From: Brevundimonas sp. | GTDB taxonomy: Bacteria; Pseudomonadota; Alphaproteobacteria; Caulobacterales; Caulobacteraceae | Assembly: GCF_019636155.1 (NCBI RefSeq) | Contig: NZ_JAHBYB010000001.1 | Span: 186,001-250,000, forward strand | Direction of reading: 5' to 3' | DNA length: 64,000 nucleotides | Part shown: in pieces, positions 46,845-55,171 of the stretch | Position numbering within the stretch: the stretch's first letter is position 1 | Layout: the number at the start of each line of letters is the position of its first letter | Notes under the pieces: model-generated | What the model was told of the DNA's origin: nothing | Database searches by the model: none | The model's input: the letters and a program-made list of their open reading frames with translations, nothing else | Position numbers and translations under genes: made by a program

Positions 46845-47227
46845 GCGGGGCCCAGCGGCTGGGCGATCTGTATCTGACGGCGTCCGGCCGGATCGGGCGG
46901 CGGGGTTTCGTATTCGGCCTGGCGCCGCTGGCGGCGATCTGGACGGCGTTTGTGATCCTGATCCCTGAGCCTATGGCCTGGGTCGCGCGGGTGCTGGCGC
47001 TGGTTCTGCTGTATCTCGCCGCCTGCGTCACGGCCCAGAGGCTGCATGATCGCGGCCGGGCGGGATGGTGGATATGGCCGCTGCTGACCGCAGGGATCGC
47101 GGCCTGGATCTGGCGCGAGACGCCGTTCGGATGGGCCCTGGGCGTCCTGTTGGTGGCGCCGCTGTCGGACCTGGCGCTGCGACCGGGCCAGCCTGCGTTC
47201 AACCGCTACGGCGCGCCGCCGCACTGA
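46841..47227 (+). CDS. DUF805 family membrane protein
   Basis: A 128-residue membrane protein of the DUF805 family, function unknown. It has GRIGRRGFVFGLAPLAAIWT at the start, 3-4 hydrophobic helices and the family hallmark TAQRLHDRGRAGWW. It starts with GTG overlapping the pccA stop by 4 nt, so it is translationally coupled to pccA. Confidence 0.85.
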   Translation: MSGAQRLGDLYLTASGRIGRRGFVFGLAPLAAIWTAFVILIPEPMAWVARVLALVLLYLAACVTAQRLHDRGRAGWWIWPLLTAGIAAWIWRETPFGWALGVLLVAPLSDLALRPGQPAFNRYGAPPH

Positions 47228-47229
47228 AA

Positions 47230-47913
47230 TCAGACGGGCGGCGCGCCCTCGGCCACCGGCCCGAACACATCCTGAAACGCCGCCTTCAGGGCCGCGTCGG
47301 CGTCGTCCATAGAGGCGGTCAGGCCCAGGTCCAGCAGGCTGGTGACGCCATGTTCGGCGATGCCGCAGGGCACGATGCCGCCGAAATGGTCCAGATCCGG
47401 ATCCACGTTCAGGCTGATCCCGTGGAATGTGACCCAGCGGCGCACCTTCACCCCGATAGCGGCGATCTTGTCCTCGCGCGACCAGCCCGCCCCCTTGCGC
47501 TCGACCCAGACGCCGACACGGCCGTCGCGCACCCCGGCGGGCACGCCCAGCCGGTCCAGGGCGCCGATGATCCAGCCCTCCAGCCCGCGCACGAAGGCCC
47601 GCACATCGCGCCCGCGCCGGTTCAGGTCCAGCATGACATAGGCCACCCTCTGGCCCGGCCCGTGATAGGTGAACTGCCCGCCCCGGCCCGTGCGATGCAC
47701 CGGAAACCGGTCAGGCGTCAGCAGGTCGGCGTCCTTGCTCGACACCCCCGCAGTGTAGAGGGGCGGATGCTCCAGCAGCCACACCATTTCGCCCGCCCGG
47801 CCCTCGGAAATGGCCGCGACCCGCGCCTCCATGGCCGCCACCGCCTCTTCATAGCCGACCCGACCCGGCGAGACGGCCCATTCGACCGGCGAATTTAACG
47901 GCTGCGAAAGCAT
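47230..47913 (-). CDS. lipB: Octanoyltransferase (lipoate biosynthesis)
   Basis: Moves octanoyl from acyl carrier protein to lipoyl domains of pyruvate and 2-oxoglutarate dehydrogenases. It has 227 residues. [20 protein letters not shown] is the substrate-binding signature, catalytic Lys about 156 is in [10 protein letters not shown], and catalytic Cys is about 183 in [10 protein letters not shown]. It ends 2 nt after the DUF805 gene, in convergence. Confidence 0.95.
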   Translation of the reverse strand: MLSQPLNSPVEWAVSPGRVGYEEAVAAMEARVAAISEGRAGEMVWLLEHPPLYTAGVSSKDADLLTPDRFPVHRTGRGGQFTYHGPGQRVAYVMLDLNRRGRDVRAFVRGLEGWIIGALDRLGVPAGVRDGRVGVWVERKGAGWSREDKIAAIGVKVRRWVTFHGISLNVDPDLDHFGGIVPCGIAEHGVTSLLDLGLTASMDDADAALKAAFQDVFGPVAEGAPPV

Positions 47914-47982
47914 GCCGCTTCAATGTGGTCGCGGGCCGCCCCGCGCAAGGCCCGACCGTCCGAAGCCTGTCGCCGAGTTCCC

Positions 47983-48234
47983 ATGAGCCAGATCGAAGCC
48001 GTCGATGTCGAGCTGTCCGTCGTCCTGGGCCGGTCGGTGCTGCCGATGTCGCAACTGCTGAAGATGGGTCGCGGCGCGGTCATTCCGCTGAACGCCTCGG
48101 AAAGCGACGAGGTATGGATCCTGGCCAACAACCACCCGGTCGCTCGCGGCCAGATCGAGATTCGCGACGACCGCATCGCCATCACGGTCACGCGGCCGGC
48201 CGATGTCTATGATTTCATGGCGGGGTCGGCGTAG
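47983..48234 (+). CDS. FliN/SpoA-domain flagellar motor switch-like protein
   Basis: An 83-residue protein made of a single SpoA domain. MSQIEAVDVELSVVLGRSVL is followed by LKMGRGAVIPLNASESDEVW and ARGQIEIRDDRIAITVTRPA. This is the FliN core without the long N-terminal part. No other flagellar switch gene is near, so it may be an extra or alternative FliN. It overlaps the end of the convergent membrane-protein gene by 20 nt. Confidence 0.8.
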   Translation: MSQIEAVDVELSVVLGRSVLPMSQLLKMGRGAVIPLNASESDEVWILANNHPVARGQIEIRDDRIAITVTRPADVYDFMAGSA

Positions 48235-49141
48235 CTTCCTGCGCCAGGCGCGCTTCCGACGGCGGCCAGTTCGGATGTTCCCAATGGCGCGAGCTGGGCG
48301 ACGGCTCGAAGGGATAGGTCATCTGGCTTCGCCAGCTGTCGATCCGCATCAGTTCATGCACGGCCGGAACCATCAGCTGCAGCAGGACGAAAGCCAGGAC
48401 CACCGTCTTGCGGCCTAGCTTCCAAGCTGCCCACATTCCGATAACCGCAATCAGGCCCACGACTGTCTCGGCCACGCCGAACCAGAACCAGATGTCGTTG
48501 CTAAAGGCCCAACCCGCCCAATAGGTCTGCTCGACAGCCCCTTGCAGTCTCAGAGCTGAAAAGGCCGTCATGACGACAGCGAGCGCAATCCAGGGCCCCC
48601 GACGCCAGGACCAGCTCCTGCCCCACCGCCCCTGCCGTGCCGCGAGAAAGAATCCGGCGACCGTCAGGCCCAGGCCGCCGATGATCAGCGGCCATGGCAG
48701 GCTCACCAGATATTTGGGGCCGCGATAGAGGAAGGAGTTCTGCAACCGGCCGCCGTGCGCATCTATCCTTTGCGCGACAATCGCACCGGGCCAGGACGCC
48801 AAATGTCCATTCCGGTCCGCCCTAAAGACGCCCGAGACTACAACATACCGACCATCAAGCCTGCGCCGAGCCGCACTATCGCGTCGTTCGGGACCTTCGA
48901 TCGAGACACCATTCTCCGGGAAAAATTGTTCGGCGTCCGTTTTCCCGACCCATAGGGAATCACCCTCGAATTCCAGGACGAGATAGCCCGAGGTCGTGAT
49001 GTGTTTGCCATGGAAGCGGGAGGGATCAGCAACTATGGCCGACAGCGGCGTCCGGTTGCTCGAGGCAAAGCTCTCGGACCAGGGCGGTATCGCCGCGCTG
49101 ATCTGCATCAGCGAAAGGATGATGAGGAGCCATCGCCACAT
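48215..49141 (-). CDS. Membrane protein of unknown function with OB-like periplasmic part
   Basis: A 308-residue protein starting MWRWLLIILSLMQISAAIPP (signal-anchor). A soluble region near residues 30-130 (PLSAIVADPSRFHGKHITTS, RYVVVSGVFRADRNG) resembles a small beta-barrel of tRNA_anti/OB type. After it come four hydrophobic helices (SLPWPLIIGGLGLTVAGFFL and others). An upstream in-frame extension would cross tRNA-Leu, so the ATG at 49141 is used. I do not know its role. Codon use is a little less GC-rich than neighbours. Confidence 0.72.
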   Translation of the reverse strand: MWRWLLIILSLMQISAAIPPWSESFASSNRTPLSAIVADPSRFHGKHITTSGYLVLEFEGDSLWVGKTDAEQFFPENGVSIEGPERRDSAARRRLDGRYVVVSGVFRADRNGHLASWPGAIVAQRIDAHGGRLQNSFLYRGPKYLVSLPWPLIIGGLGLTVAGFFLAARQGRWGRSWSWRRGPWIALAVVMTAFSALRLQGAVEQTYWAGWAFSNDIWFWFGVAETVVGLIAVIGMWAAWKLGRKTVVLAFVLLQLMVPAVHELMRIDSWRSQMTYPFEPSPSSRHWEHPNWPPSEARLAQEATPTPP

Positions 49142-49257
49142 GGTCGAAGTGCACCACGAGGCGCGTCGCGCGACAAGAAGTGCAAACGATCTTCCAATGC
49201 GCCGAGCCGCCCTTCCCTTTCCTCGCGGCCTGCTGTATCGCCCGCGCTCCGATGCGA

Positions 49258-49344
49258 GCGGTCGTGGCGGAATTGGTAGACGCGCAGCGTTGAGGTCGCT
49301 GTTCCCTAACCGGAGTGGAAGTTCGAGTCTTCTCGACCGCACCA
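49258..49344 (+). tRNA. tRNA-Leu (anticodon GAG)
   Basis: An 87-nt class II tRNA with a long variable arm and encoded CCA. The acceptor GCGGTCG pairs with CGACCGC; the anticodon loop is TTGAGGT (GAG); the T-arm is GGAAGTTCGAGTCTTC. Palindromes and a GIY-YIG gene begin at its last base. Confidence 0.95.
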
Positions 49345-49431
49345 TCCTGCTTCGCCCTTCGGGCTTCGCAGGATTTGCATCGGCGGCGTGAGGCGAAGCA
49401 GGATGCCCTGCGAAGCCTTGGCGTAGTAGGG
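49344..49431. repeat. GIY-YIG-associated palindromic repeats beside tRNA-Leu
   Basis: A hairpin ATCCTGC ... GCAGGAT spans 49344-49374 with an inner GCCC-TTC-GGGC stem. GCTTCGCAGG (49363-49372) recurs inverted as CCTGCGAAGC (49407-49416), followed by CTTGGCGTAGTAGGG. Such GCTTCGCAGG/ACGCCAAGG sequences frequently flank small GIY-YIG genes in other bacteria, as I recall; here they precede one by 21 nt. Confidence 0.7.
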
Positions 49432-49451
49432 CTGCTCGACGCGAGAGCTCG

Positions 49452-49700
49452 ATGCACTACGTCTATCTGATCGAAAGCACCTCTGACCCGACGAAGCGCT
49501 ACATCGGCGTGACCCGCGATCTGAAGGCTCGTTTGACCGAGCACAACGCTGGCAAATCGGCTCACACATCCAAGCATCCGCCATGGCGCCTGGTGACCTA
49601 CATCGCCTTCTCGGAGCGCTCGCAGGCCGAAGCGTTCGAGCGTTATCTCAAGTCTGGGTCGGGCCATGCCTTCGCCCGCAAGCGGCTCTGGGCATCTTGA
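49452..49700 (+). CDS. Small GIY-YIG nuclease-superfamily protein
   Basis: An 82-residue single-domain GIY-YIG protein. MHYVYLIESTSDPTKRYIGV contains both motif tyrosines (YVY in place of GIY, then YIG), then TRDLKARLTEHNAGKSAHTS with the Arg of the active site, and AEAFERYLKSGSGHAF with the Glu. It is the stand-alone YhbQ/UPF0213 type. Location next to tRNA-Leu and to palindromes suggests a mobile or repeat-associated gene. Confidence 0.88.
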   Translation: MHYVYLIESTSDPTKRYIGVTRDLKARLTEHNAGKSAHTSKHPPWRLVTYIAFSERSQAEAFERYLKSGSGHAFARKRLWAS

Positions 49701-49812
49701 CCCAGGCATTGCCATGGTCGAGAGACGCCGCTCGACAGGTCGGCGTTCCGTGCTGGCCAATCCAGGGATGCACATCGGCTAGATAGCTGATCGACAAGCA
49801 GGGAGACCCGGC

Positions 49813-51225
49813 GTGAGCACCACCGCAACCGCACCCCTGCCCGAATCCGACATCGAGATCGAAGAGCATGAGGCCCTGGACGAGGACTATGTCCTGACGC
49901 CCGGCTTCGTGGAAAAGGTCGTCGACGCCGCCGACGACGGCGACGGCCTGCGGCTGCGCGGCCTGCTGGAAGACCTGCACCCCGCCGACGTGGCCGATCT
50001 GATGGGCTTTCTGACGGCCGAACATCGGGCGGTGGTGGTGCTGTGGCTGCCGCCGGAACTGCTGGCCGAGACCCTGGCGGAACTGGACGACGGCATCCGC
50101 GAGGAGGTGCTGGAGCGGGCCCCGCACAGCGCCCTGGCCGAGGCCCTGCAGGAACTGGATTCCGACGACGCGGTCGCCGTGGTCGAAGAGATGGAGGACG
50201 ACCAGCGCGAGCGGGTGCTGGCCGCCATGCCCGACGTCGAACGGGCCGCCATCGAACACGCCCTGGCCTATCCGGAAGAAACCGCCGGCCGCCTGATGCA
50301 GCGCGAGGTGATGGCCGCGCCGCAGTTCTGGAATGTCGGCGACACCATCGACCACGTTCGGGCCCAGGGCGAGGACCTGCCGGAACTGTTCTTCGACATC
50401 TATGTGGTCGATCCGCTGAACCGCCCGGTCGGCGGGGTGCCGATCAGCCGCCTGCTGAGGACCCCACGGACGACGGCCCTGACCGACATCATGGAGCCGG
50501 TCAACGAGATCACCGTCGATCAGGACCAGGAAGAGGTCGCCTACGTCTTCGAGAAATACCACCTGATCTCGGCGCCCGTCATCGACGAGGGCGGACGGCT
50601 GGTGGGCCAGATCACCGTCGACGACATCGTCAACATCATCCAGGAAGAGAACCGCGAGGACATCCTGCGCCTGGCCGGGGTGTCGGACGAGGACCGCGGT
50701 TCGTCCGTGACCGAGATCGTGCGCGGCCGCGCGCCCTGGCTGGTGATCAACCTGGCCACGGCGGCCCTGGGGGCCAGCGTCATCGCCTGGTTCGGGGCCA
50801 CCATCGAACAGATCGTGGCCCTGGCGGCCCTGATGCCCATCGTCTCGGCCATCGGCGGCAACGCCGGGACCCAGGCCCTGACGGTCACCGTGCGGGCCCT
50901 GGCCACCCGCGAACTGAACAGTTCCAACGCCCGCCGCACCTTCGGCCGCGAACTGATGGTGGGCCTGGCCAACGGCCTGGTGCTGGCGCCCCTGGTCGGG
51001 GTGGCGGCGGGCCTGTGGGCCTGGGACTGGCGCATGGGGGCGGTGATCGCCGCCGCCATGGTGCTGAACCTGCTGGTGGCCGCCAGCGTCGGGGTCCTGA
51101 CCCCCCTGACCCTGTCGAAGCTGAAACAGGACCCGGCGGTGTCGTCGGCCGTCTTCGTCACGGCGACGACGGATTTCTTCGGCTTCCTGATCTTCCTGGG
51201 TCTGGCGACCGTGGTCCTGCTTTAA
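49813..51225 (+). CDS. mgtE: Magnesium transporter MgtE
   Basis: Mg2+ channel of 470 residues. The N-terminal MgtE domain (LLEDLHPADVADLMGFLTAE) is followed by a CBS pair (EEVAYVFEKYHLISAPVIDE and VGQITVDDIVNIIQEENRED), then five TM helices near residues 310-470 (MPIVSAIGGNAGTQALTVTV is the pore motif). Start GTG at 49813 with GGGAG 7 nt before it. Cytoplasmic domains sense Mg2+ in known members. Confidence 0.95.
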   Translation: MSTTATAPLPESDIEIEEHEALDEDYVLTPGFVEKVVDAADDGDGLRLRGLLEDLHPADVADLMGFLTAEHRAVVVLWLPPELLAETLAELDDGIREEVLERAPHSALAEALQELDSDDAVAVVEEMEDDQRERVLAAMPDVERAAIEHALAYPEETAGRLMQREVMAAPQFWNVGDTIDHVRAQGEDLPELFFDIYVVDPLNRPVGGVPISRLLRTPRTTALTDIMEPVNEITVDQDQEEVAYVFEKYHLISAPVIDEGGRLVGQITVDDIVNIIQEENREDILRLAGVSDEDRGSSVTEIVRGRAPWLVINLATAALGASVIAWFGATIEQIVALAALMPIVSAIGGNAGTQALTVTVRALATRELNSSNARRTFGRELMVGLANGLVLAPLVGVAAGLWAWDWRMGAVIAAAMVLNLLVAASVGVLTPLTLSKLKQDPAVSSAVFVTATTDFFGFLIFLGLATVVLL

Positions 51226-51248
51226 GGGGAACCGGCGCGGGGCTTGCT

Positions 51249-51264
51249 GCTTCCCCGGGGAAGC
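51249..51264. promoter_or_regulatory. Perfect 16-bp palindrome between mgtE and spmX
   Basis: GCTTCCCCGGGGAAGC is a perfect palindrome centred 31-46 nt before the spmX start. It could be the mgtE terminator stem or a spmX operator. No T run follows, which favours an operator slightly. Confidence 0.3.
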
Positions 51265-51294
51265 GAGCGATTCCGTCTCGATTTGGGTCAGTCA

Positions 51295-52674
51295 GTGTCC
51301 GACGTCACGCCGAACCGCATGAAGGTCTCCCGCGAGGGGATCGTGCTCATCAAGAGCTTCGAGGGCTTCCGGCCTCGCGCCGTGCCGCGTCCGGACGGCG
51401 GCTGGGTCATCGGCTATGGCCACACCGCCTCGGCCCGCGAAGGTCTGACGGTCGGAGAGGCGGACGCCGAACTGCTGTTGCAATACGACCTGATCCCGGT
51501 GGTGAAGGCCCTGCACGACCAGGTCGCCGCGCCGCTGAACCAGCACCAGTTCGACGCCCTGGCCAGTTTCGCCTTCTCCCTGGGCGTCGAGCGGTTCGCG
51601 GGATCGGACGTCCTGGCGCGGATCAATGCGGGCTCCCAGACCGAGGCGGCCGACGCCCTGTTCGGCTGGCCCGAGCCTCCGGGGGCCGAAGCGGCCCTGC
51701 GCCGCCGCGCGGCGGAACGGGCCCTGTTCGTCGCGGCGCCCGACGCGCGGGTCACCCTGGCCGACCTTCTGGCGGCCCCCCTGCCCTTGCCGCCGGCGGC
51801 TGAACCGGATCCCGACCCGGAACCCGAACCCCAGGCTGGGCGCATCGACGCCCGCGCCGCCGCGGTCGCACATCTGCTGGGAGAGCCCGCGTCGGAAGCC
51901 CCGGCCGAGAGCGCCCCGGCCCCGACACACTCCGAAATCTCGTCCAACGATGAGCCGGACGGCGACGCCCGCCACAGTGCGTTGTCGCGTTACTCCCCCT
52001 ATCAGGCCGCCGTCATCGGCCCCCTGATCACCCTGGACCAGACCCCGGCCATCGGCGGCGCGGTGATCGTGCCCTTCGCCCCGCTGGGCCGGCCCCCTGC
52101 TGCAGCAGAGCCCGCGGCCCCGGTGGCCGAAGAGACCGCCGAACCGGCGGCCGAGCTCGTCGCCGAGCCCGCCGAACACCAACCGGCCCCGGCGGAGGAA
52201 GTGGTCGAGCCGCTGATCGAGGCGCCCGCCATCACCGAGGTCGCGCCCCAGGCTGAACCGCCGCAGGCGGTGGCGCCCGAACCCCTGGTCCTGACCCCGC
52301 CGCTGGAAAGCCCGCCCGCCGACGCCCGGCCCGTGTGGACGCCGGATCAGCGTGGCGCAGAGGCCACCGCGGGCGACGACGGCGCCAGTCTGTTCGAAGG
52401 CGCCGAGGACCCGGGTCCGGTCATCCGCCGCGAGATCGAGCCCGCCGCGCCGGGCCGGGACTGGAGCGAGACCGGCGCCTTCCTGGTCATGGGCGGAATC
52501 GGCCTGGTGTCGTTCGGGGCGGCCATGGCCGCCTTCCGACGCGCGGCCCTGGAAGGATCGGGCGGCGAACAGACGGCCCTGATCGGCTGGGTCCTGGCGG
52601 TCATCGCCCTGATCTGCGTCGGGGTGTCCAGTTTCAACCTCTACCAGCGCTGGGGCCGGTCGGCGGCGGACTGA
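51295..52674 (+). CDS. spmX: SpmX-like polarity protein with degenerate lysozyme (GH24) domain
   Basis: A 459-residue protein matching the SpmX layout: a GH24 phage-lysozyme-like domain (residues 1-150), a Pro/Ala/Glu-rich linker (150-390), and two C-terminal TM helices (near 397-417 and 428-448). In Caulobacter SpmX recruits the kinase DivJ to the stalked pole. The lysozyme Glu is kept in IKSFEGFR, but the Asp of canonical lysozymes is replaced (VPRPDGGWVIGYGH), as expected for a non-hydrolytic domain. A GTG at 51295 is preferred; ATG at 51319 would cut conserved N-terminal residues. Confidence 0.85.
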   Translation: MSDVTPNRMKVSREGIVLIKSFEGFRPRAVPRPDGGWVIGYGHTASAREGLTVGEADAELLLQYDLIPVVKALHDQVAAPLNQHQFDALASFAFSLGVERFAGSDVLARINAGSQTEAADALFGWPEPPGAEAALRRRAAERALFVAAPDARVTLADLLAAPLPLPPAAEPDPDPEPEPQAGRIDARAAAVAHLLGEPASEAPAESAPAPTHSEISSNDEPDGDARHSALSRYSPYQAAVIGPLITLDQTPAIGGAVIVPFAPLGRPPAAAEPAAPVAEETAEPAAELVAEPAEHQPAPAEEVVEPLIEAPAITEVAPQAEPPQAVAPEPLVLTPPLESPPADARPVWTPDQRGAEATAGDDGASLFEGAEDPGPVIRREIEPAAPGRDWSETGAFLVMGGIGLVSFGAAMAAFRRAALEGSGGEQTALIGWVLAVIALICVGVSSFNLYQRWGRSAAD

Positions 52675-52714
52675 TCCGCTTTGCGGCGCGCGCGGGGGGT
52701 GCTAACCCGCCGGC

Positions 52715-53878
52715 ATGAGCATTCCCTTCGCCCCCCAATCCATGGAATTCGGCCTCGGCGAGACGGCCGACGCCATTCGCGACACCACGGCCCGATGGGC
52801 CGCCGACCGGCTGGCGCCGCGCGCCGCCGAGATCGACGCGAAGAACGAATTCGCCCGCGACCTGTGGCCCGAAATGGGCGAGCTGGGCCTGCACGGCATC
52901 ACGGTGGAAGAAGAGTTCGGCGGCCTGGGCCTGGGCTATCTGGAACACGTCGTGGCCATGGAGGAGGTGTCCCGCGCCTCGGCCTCGATCGGGCTCAGCT
53001 ACGGCGCCCACTCGAACCTGTGCGTCAACCAGATCCGCCGCTGGGGCACGGACGCGCAGAAGCAGAAATACCTGCCCAAGCTGATCAGCGGCGAACACGT
53101 CGGCTCGCTGGCCATGTCGGAGGCCGGGTCGGGCTCGGACGTCATGTCGATGAAGACCCGCGCCGACAGGAAGGGCGACCGCTACGTCCTGAACGGGACC
53201 AAATTCTGGATCACCAACGCCCCCCACGCCGAGACCCTGGTGGTCTATGCCCGCACCGGCGACGGCAACGGCGGCGTCACCGCCTTCCTGGTCGAAAAGG
53301 GCATGAAGGGCTTCAGCGTCTCCAAGAAGCTGGACAAGATGGGCATGCGCGGCTCGGACACGGCCGAACTGGTGTTCGAGGACTGCGAGGTTCCGGCCGA
53401 GAACATCATGGGCGGCGAAGGGCGTGGCGCGGCCGTGCTGATGAGCGGCCTGGACTATGAGCGGGCGGTCCTGTCGGCCGGTCCTCTGGGCATCATGCAG
53501 GCGGCGCTGGACGTGGTCCTGCCCTATGTCCGCGACCGCAAGCAGTTCGGCAAGGCGATCGGGTCGTTCCAGCTGATGCAGGGCAAGGTGGCCGACATGT
53601 ATGTCGCCCTGAACAGCGCCCGGGCCTATGTCTATTCGGTCGCGCGCGCCTGCGATCAGGGCCTGACCACCCGCTATGACGCCGCCGGCGCCATCCTGCT
53701 GGCCAGCGAGAACGCAGTGAAGGTCACCTTGGAAGCCGTCCAGGCCCTGGGCGGCGCGGGCTACACCCGGGAATGGCCGGTCGAGCGGCTGGTGCGCGAC
53801 GCCAAGCTGTACGACATCGGCGCCGGCACCAACGAGATCCGCCGCTTCCTGATCGGTCGGGAACTGCTGGGAAGCTGA
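52715..53878 (+). CDS. ivd: Isovaleryl-CoA dehydrogenase
   Basis: FAD acyl-CoA dehydrogenase of 387 residues acting in leucine breakdown (isovaleryl-CoA to 3-methylcrotonyl-CoA). IVD features are [39 protein letters not shown], and the helix [20 protein letters not shown] with the catalytic Glu of the IVD type. The end [20 protein letters not shown] is typical. The product feeds MccAB, encoded 22-29 kb away in the window. Confidence 0.92.
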   Translation: MSIPFAPQSMEFGLGETADAIRDTTARWAADRLAPRAAEIDAKNEFARDLWPEMGELGLHGITVEEEFGGLGLGYLEHVVAMEEVSRASASIGLSYGAHSNLCVNQIRRWGTDAQKQKYLPKLISGEHVGSLAMSEAGSGSDVMSMKTRADRKGDRYVLNGTKFWITNAPHAETLVVYARTGDGNGGVTAFLVEKGMKGFSVSKKLDKMGMRGSDTAELVFEDCEVPAENIMGGEGRGAAVLMSGLDYERAVLSAGPLGIMQAALDVVLPYVRDRKQFGKAIGSFQLMQGKVADMYVALNSARAYVYSVARACDQGLTTRYDAAGAILLASENAVKVTLEAVQALGGAGYTREWPVERLVRDAKLYDIGAGTNEIRRFLIGRELLGS

Positions 53879-53911
53879 CGGTTTCCTTCTCTCGAGGAAG
53901 GAGACCACCCC

Positions 53912-54094
53912 ATGCCCGCAAAATCCGCAGCCCAGCAGAAGGCCGCCGGCGCCGCCCTGTCGGCCAAGCGCGGCGACACGCCCAAGTCCGAACTGAAGGG
54001 CGCGTCCAAATCGATGATGTCGATGAGCGAAAAACAGCTGGAAGAGTTCGCCCACACCAAGCGCAAGGGCAAGCCGGAGCACGTCAAGCACTGA
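53912..54094 (+). CDS. DUF3008 family protein
   Basis: A 60-residue basic protein of the DUF3008 family. MPAKSAAQQKAAGAALSAKR and SMSEKQLEEFAHTKRKGKPE are characteristic. The function is unknown; many members are stress-associated. A good SD (GAGGAAGGAG) lies upstream at 53894-53903. Confidence 0.86.
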   Translation: MPAKSAAQQKAAGAALSAKRGDTPKSELKGASKSMMSMSEKQLEEFAHTKRKGKPEHVKH

Positions 54095-54187
54095 CGGAGC
54101 CAGCCGCGCCTGTCTTGCCGAATGTTAAGTGGCGCCGGTGTCCGGGGGCCCCTACATGCGGGGCCTGAAGCCGAGCCGTCGAACGCC

Positions 54188-54826
54188 ATGCCCGACTACG
54201 ACTATGAAGCCGACGCCCGGCCCTTCTCGCGGCTGCTGTCCGACATTGGCGCGCGGGATGAGCCCAAACTGTATCTGGGCGAACTGATCAACGCCTTCGG
54301 GGAACGCGGTTTCGGGGCGATGATGGTCTTTCTGGGCCTGTTGAACGCCCTGGCCTCGCCCATTCCCGGATCGACGACGGTGCTGGGCGCGCCGCTGCTG
54401 CTGATCTGCCTTCAGGTGCTGTTCCTGCGGGATCAGCTGTGGATGCCCCGCTGGGCGCTGAAAAGCAGCCTGCCGCGCGCCGAGTTCCGCAGGGTCACCG
54501 GCAAGGTCGATCCTCTTTTGCGTCGGATCGAACGGATTTCGCGGCCGCGCTGGCTGGTGATGACGACGCCCGCGGCCCAGGTGCTGATCGGCCTGGCGGC
54601 CAGCCTGCTGAGCCTGATCGTCATGCTGCCGATCTTCGGGGGCAATCTGTTCCCGTCGCTGTTCGTGGCCCTGTTCGGTTTCGGCCTGATGCAGCGCGAC
54701 GGGGCGGCGGTCGTCGCGGCCTGGCTTGGCGCGGCCGGTTTCGCGGCCTTCGTCTGGGCGGCCTGGGAGGTGATCAGCCGGGTCTTCCTGGCCACGGTCG
54801 GATGGTGGGGCCATCTGTTCGGCTGA
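54188..54826 (+). CDS. ExoD family membrane protein
   Basis: A 212-residue inner-membrane protein of the ExoD family, linked in Rhizobium to exopolysaccharide synthesis. RGFGAMMVFLGLLNALASPI with PGSTTVLGAPLLLICLQVLF is the family signature, followed by two or three more helices (MLPIFGGNLFPSLFVALFGF). The ATG at 54188 fits the family; a longer frame to 54122 does not. Confidence 0.85.
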   Translation: MPDYDYEADARPFSRLLSDIGARDEPKLYLGELINAFGERGFGAMMVFLGLLNALASPIPGSTTVLGAPLLLICLQVLFLRDQLWMPRWALKSSLPRAEFRRVTGKVDPLLRRIERISRPRWLVMTTPAAQVLIGLAASLLSLIVMLPIFGGNLFPSLFVALFGFGLMQRDGAAVVAAWLGAAGFAAFVWAAWEVISRVFLATVGWWGHLFG

Positions 54827-54833
54827 ATTGGAA

Positions 54834-54862
54834 AGGGCCGTCGCGGCGTCCGCGACGGCCCT
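54834..54862. terminator. GC-rich terminator hairpin
   Basis: A 13-bp stem AGGGCCGTCGCGG / CCGCGACGGCCCT with a 3-nt loop. On the minus strand it is followed by TTTCC, so it could end the small-ORF transcript from 55014 as well as the ExoD gene on the plus strand. Confidence 0.65.
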
Positions 54863-54948
54863 CCATTGTCTGACCGCGGAACGGCCAGCCGAAACCCCGA
54901 AGCGAAATCACATGGATTTCGCGTTCGCTTCTGGGGGAGCCTGAAAGG

Positions 54949-55014
54949 TCAGGCCCGGACCTCCGAAGAAGCCAGGGTCGCGGCCACCGCACGCGATTGA
55001 TGACAATGAGACAC
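54949..55014 (-). CDS. Putative 21-residue leader-like peptide with extreme ribosome binding site
   Basis: A short ORF from GTG at 55014: MSHCHQSRAVAATLASSEVR followed by A and a stop. It has an SD of unusual strength (see 55014-55030): AGGAGG is 7 nt before the start. After the stop come a hairpin CGAAATC ... GATTTCG and a terminator, so it looks like a short transcript. The peptide has no family I know. It may be a leader, a toxin-like or regulatory peptide, or a chance ORF. Confidence 0.45.
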   Translation of the reverse strand: MSHCHQSRAVAATLASSEVRA

Positions 55015-55030
55015 TGGATCACCTCCTTTC
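55014..55030 (-). promoter_or_regulatory. 17-nt exact complement of the 16S rRNA 3' tail (ultra-strong SD)
   Basis: On the minus strand GAAAGGAGGTGATCCAG is the exact complement of the 3' end of 16S rRNA (CUGGAUCACCUCCUUUC). It overlaps the first base of the GTG start of the short ORF. A typical SD pairs over 4-7 bases. Upstream and downstream of the match there is no further 16S similarity. Confidence 0.8.
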
Positions 55031-55137
55031 ACGACGCGCCCCCAATCGAGCGCACAAGAGGAAGGTAGGTCTGCTTCGCGCCTCTCGCCAAGATCGTTCG
55101 CCATTATGTGATCCGAGGCCTGAAGGGCGACGCAAAA

Positions 55138-55163
55138 ACGCCGGGGGACGGATCCCCCGGCGT
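55138..55163 (-). terminator. Rho-independent terminator after flagellin
   Basis: An 11-bp stem ACGCCGGGGGA / TCCCCCGGCGT with a CGGA loop, followed on the minus strand by TTTTT (five A at 55134-55138). It lies 9 nt after the flagellin stop. Confidence 0.9.
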
Positions 55164-55171
55164 CCATGCGG

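Noticed and set aside
55014..55030. 16S rRNA gene fragment
   Set aside because: Only the last 17 nt match; no flanking 16S sequence exists, so it is listed as an SD instead.
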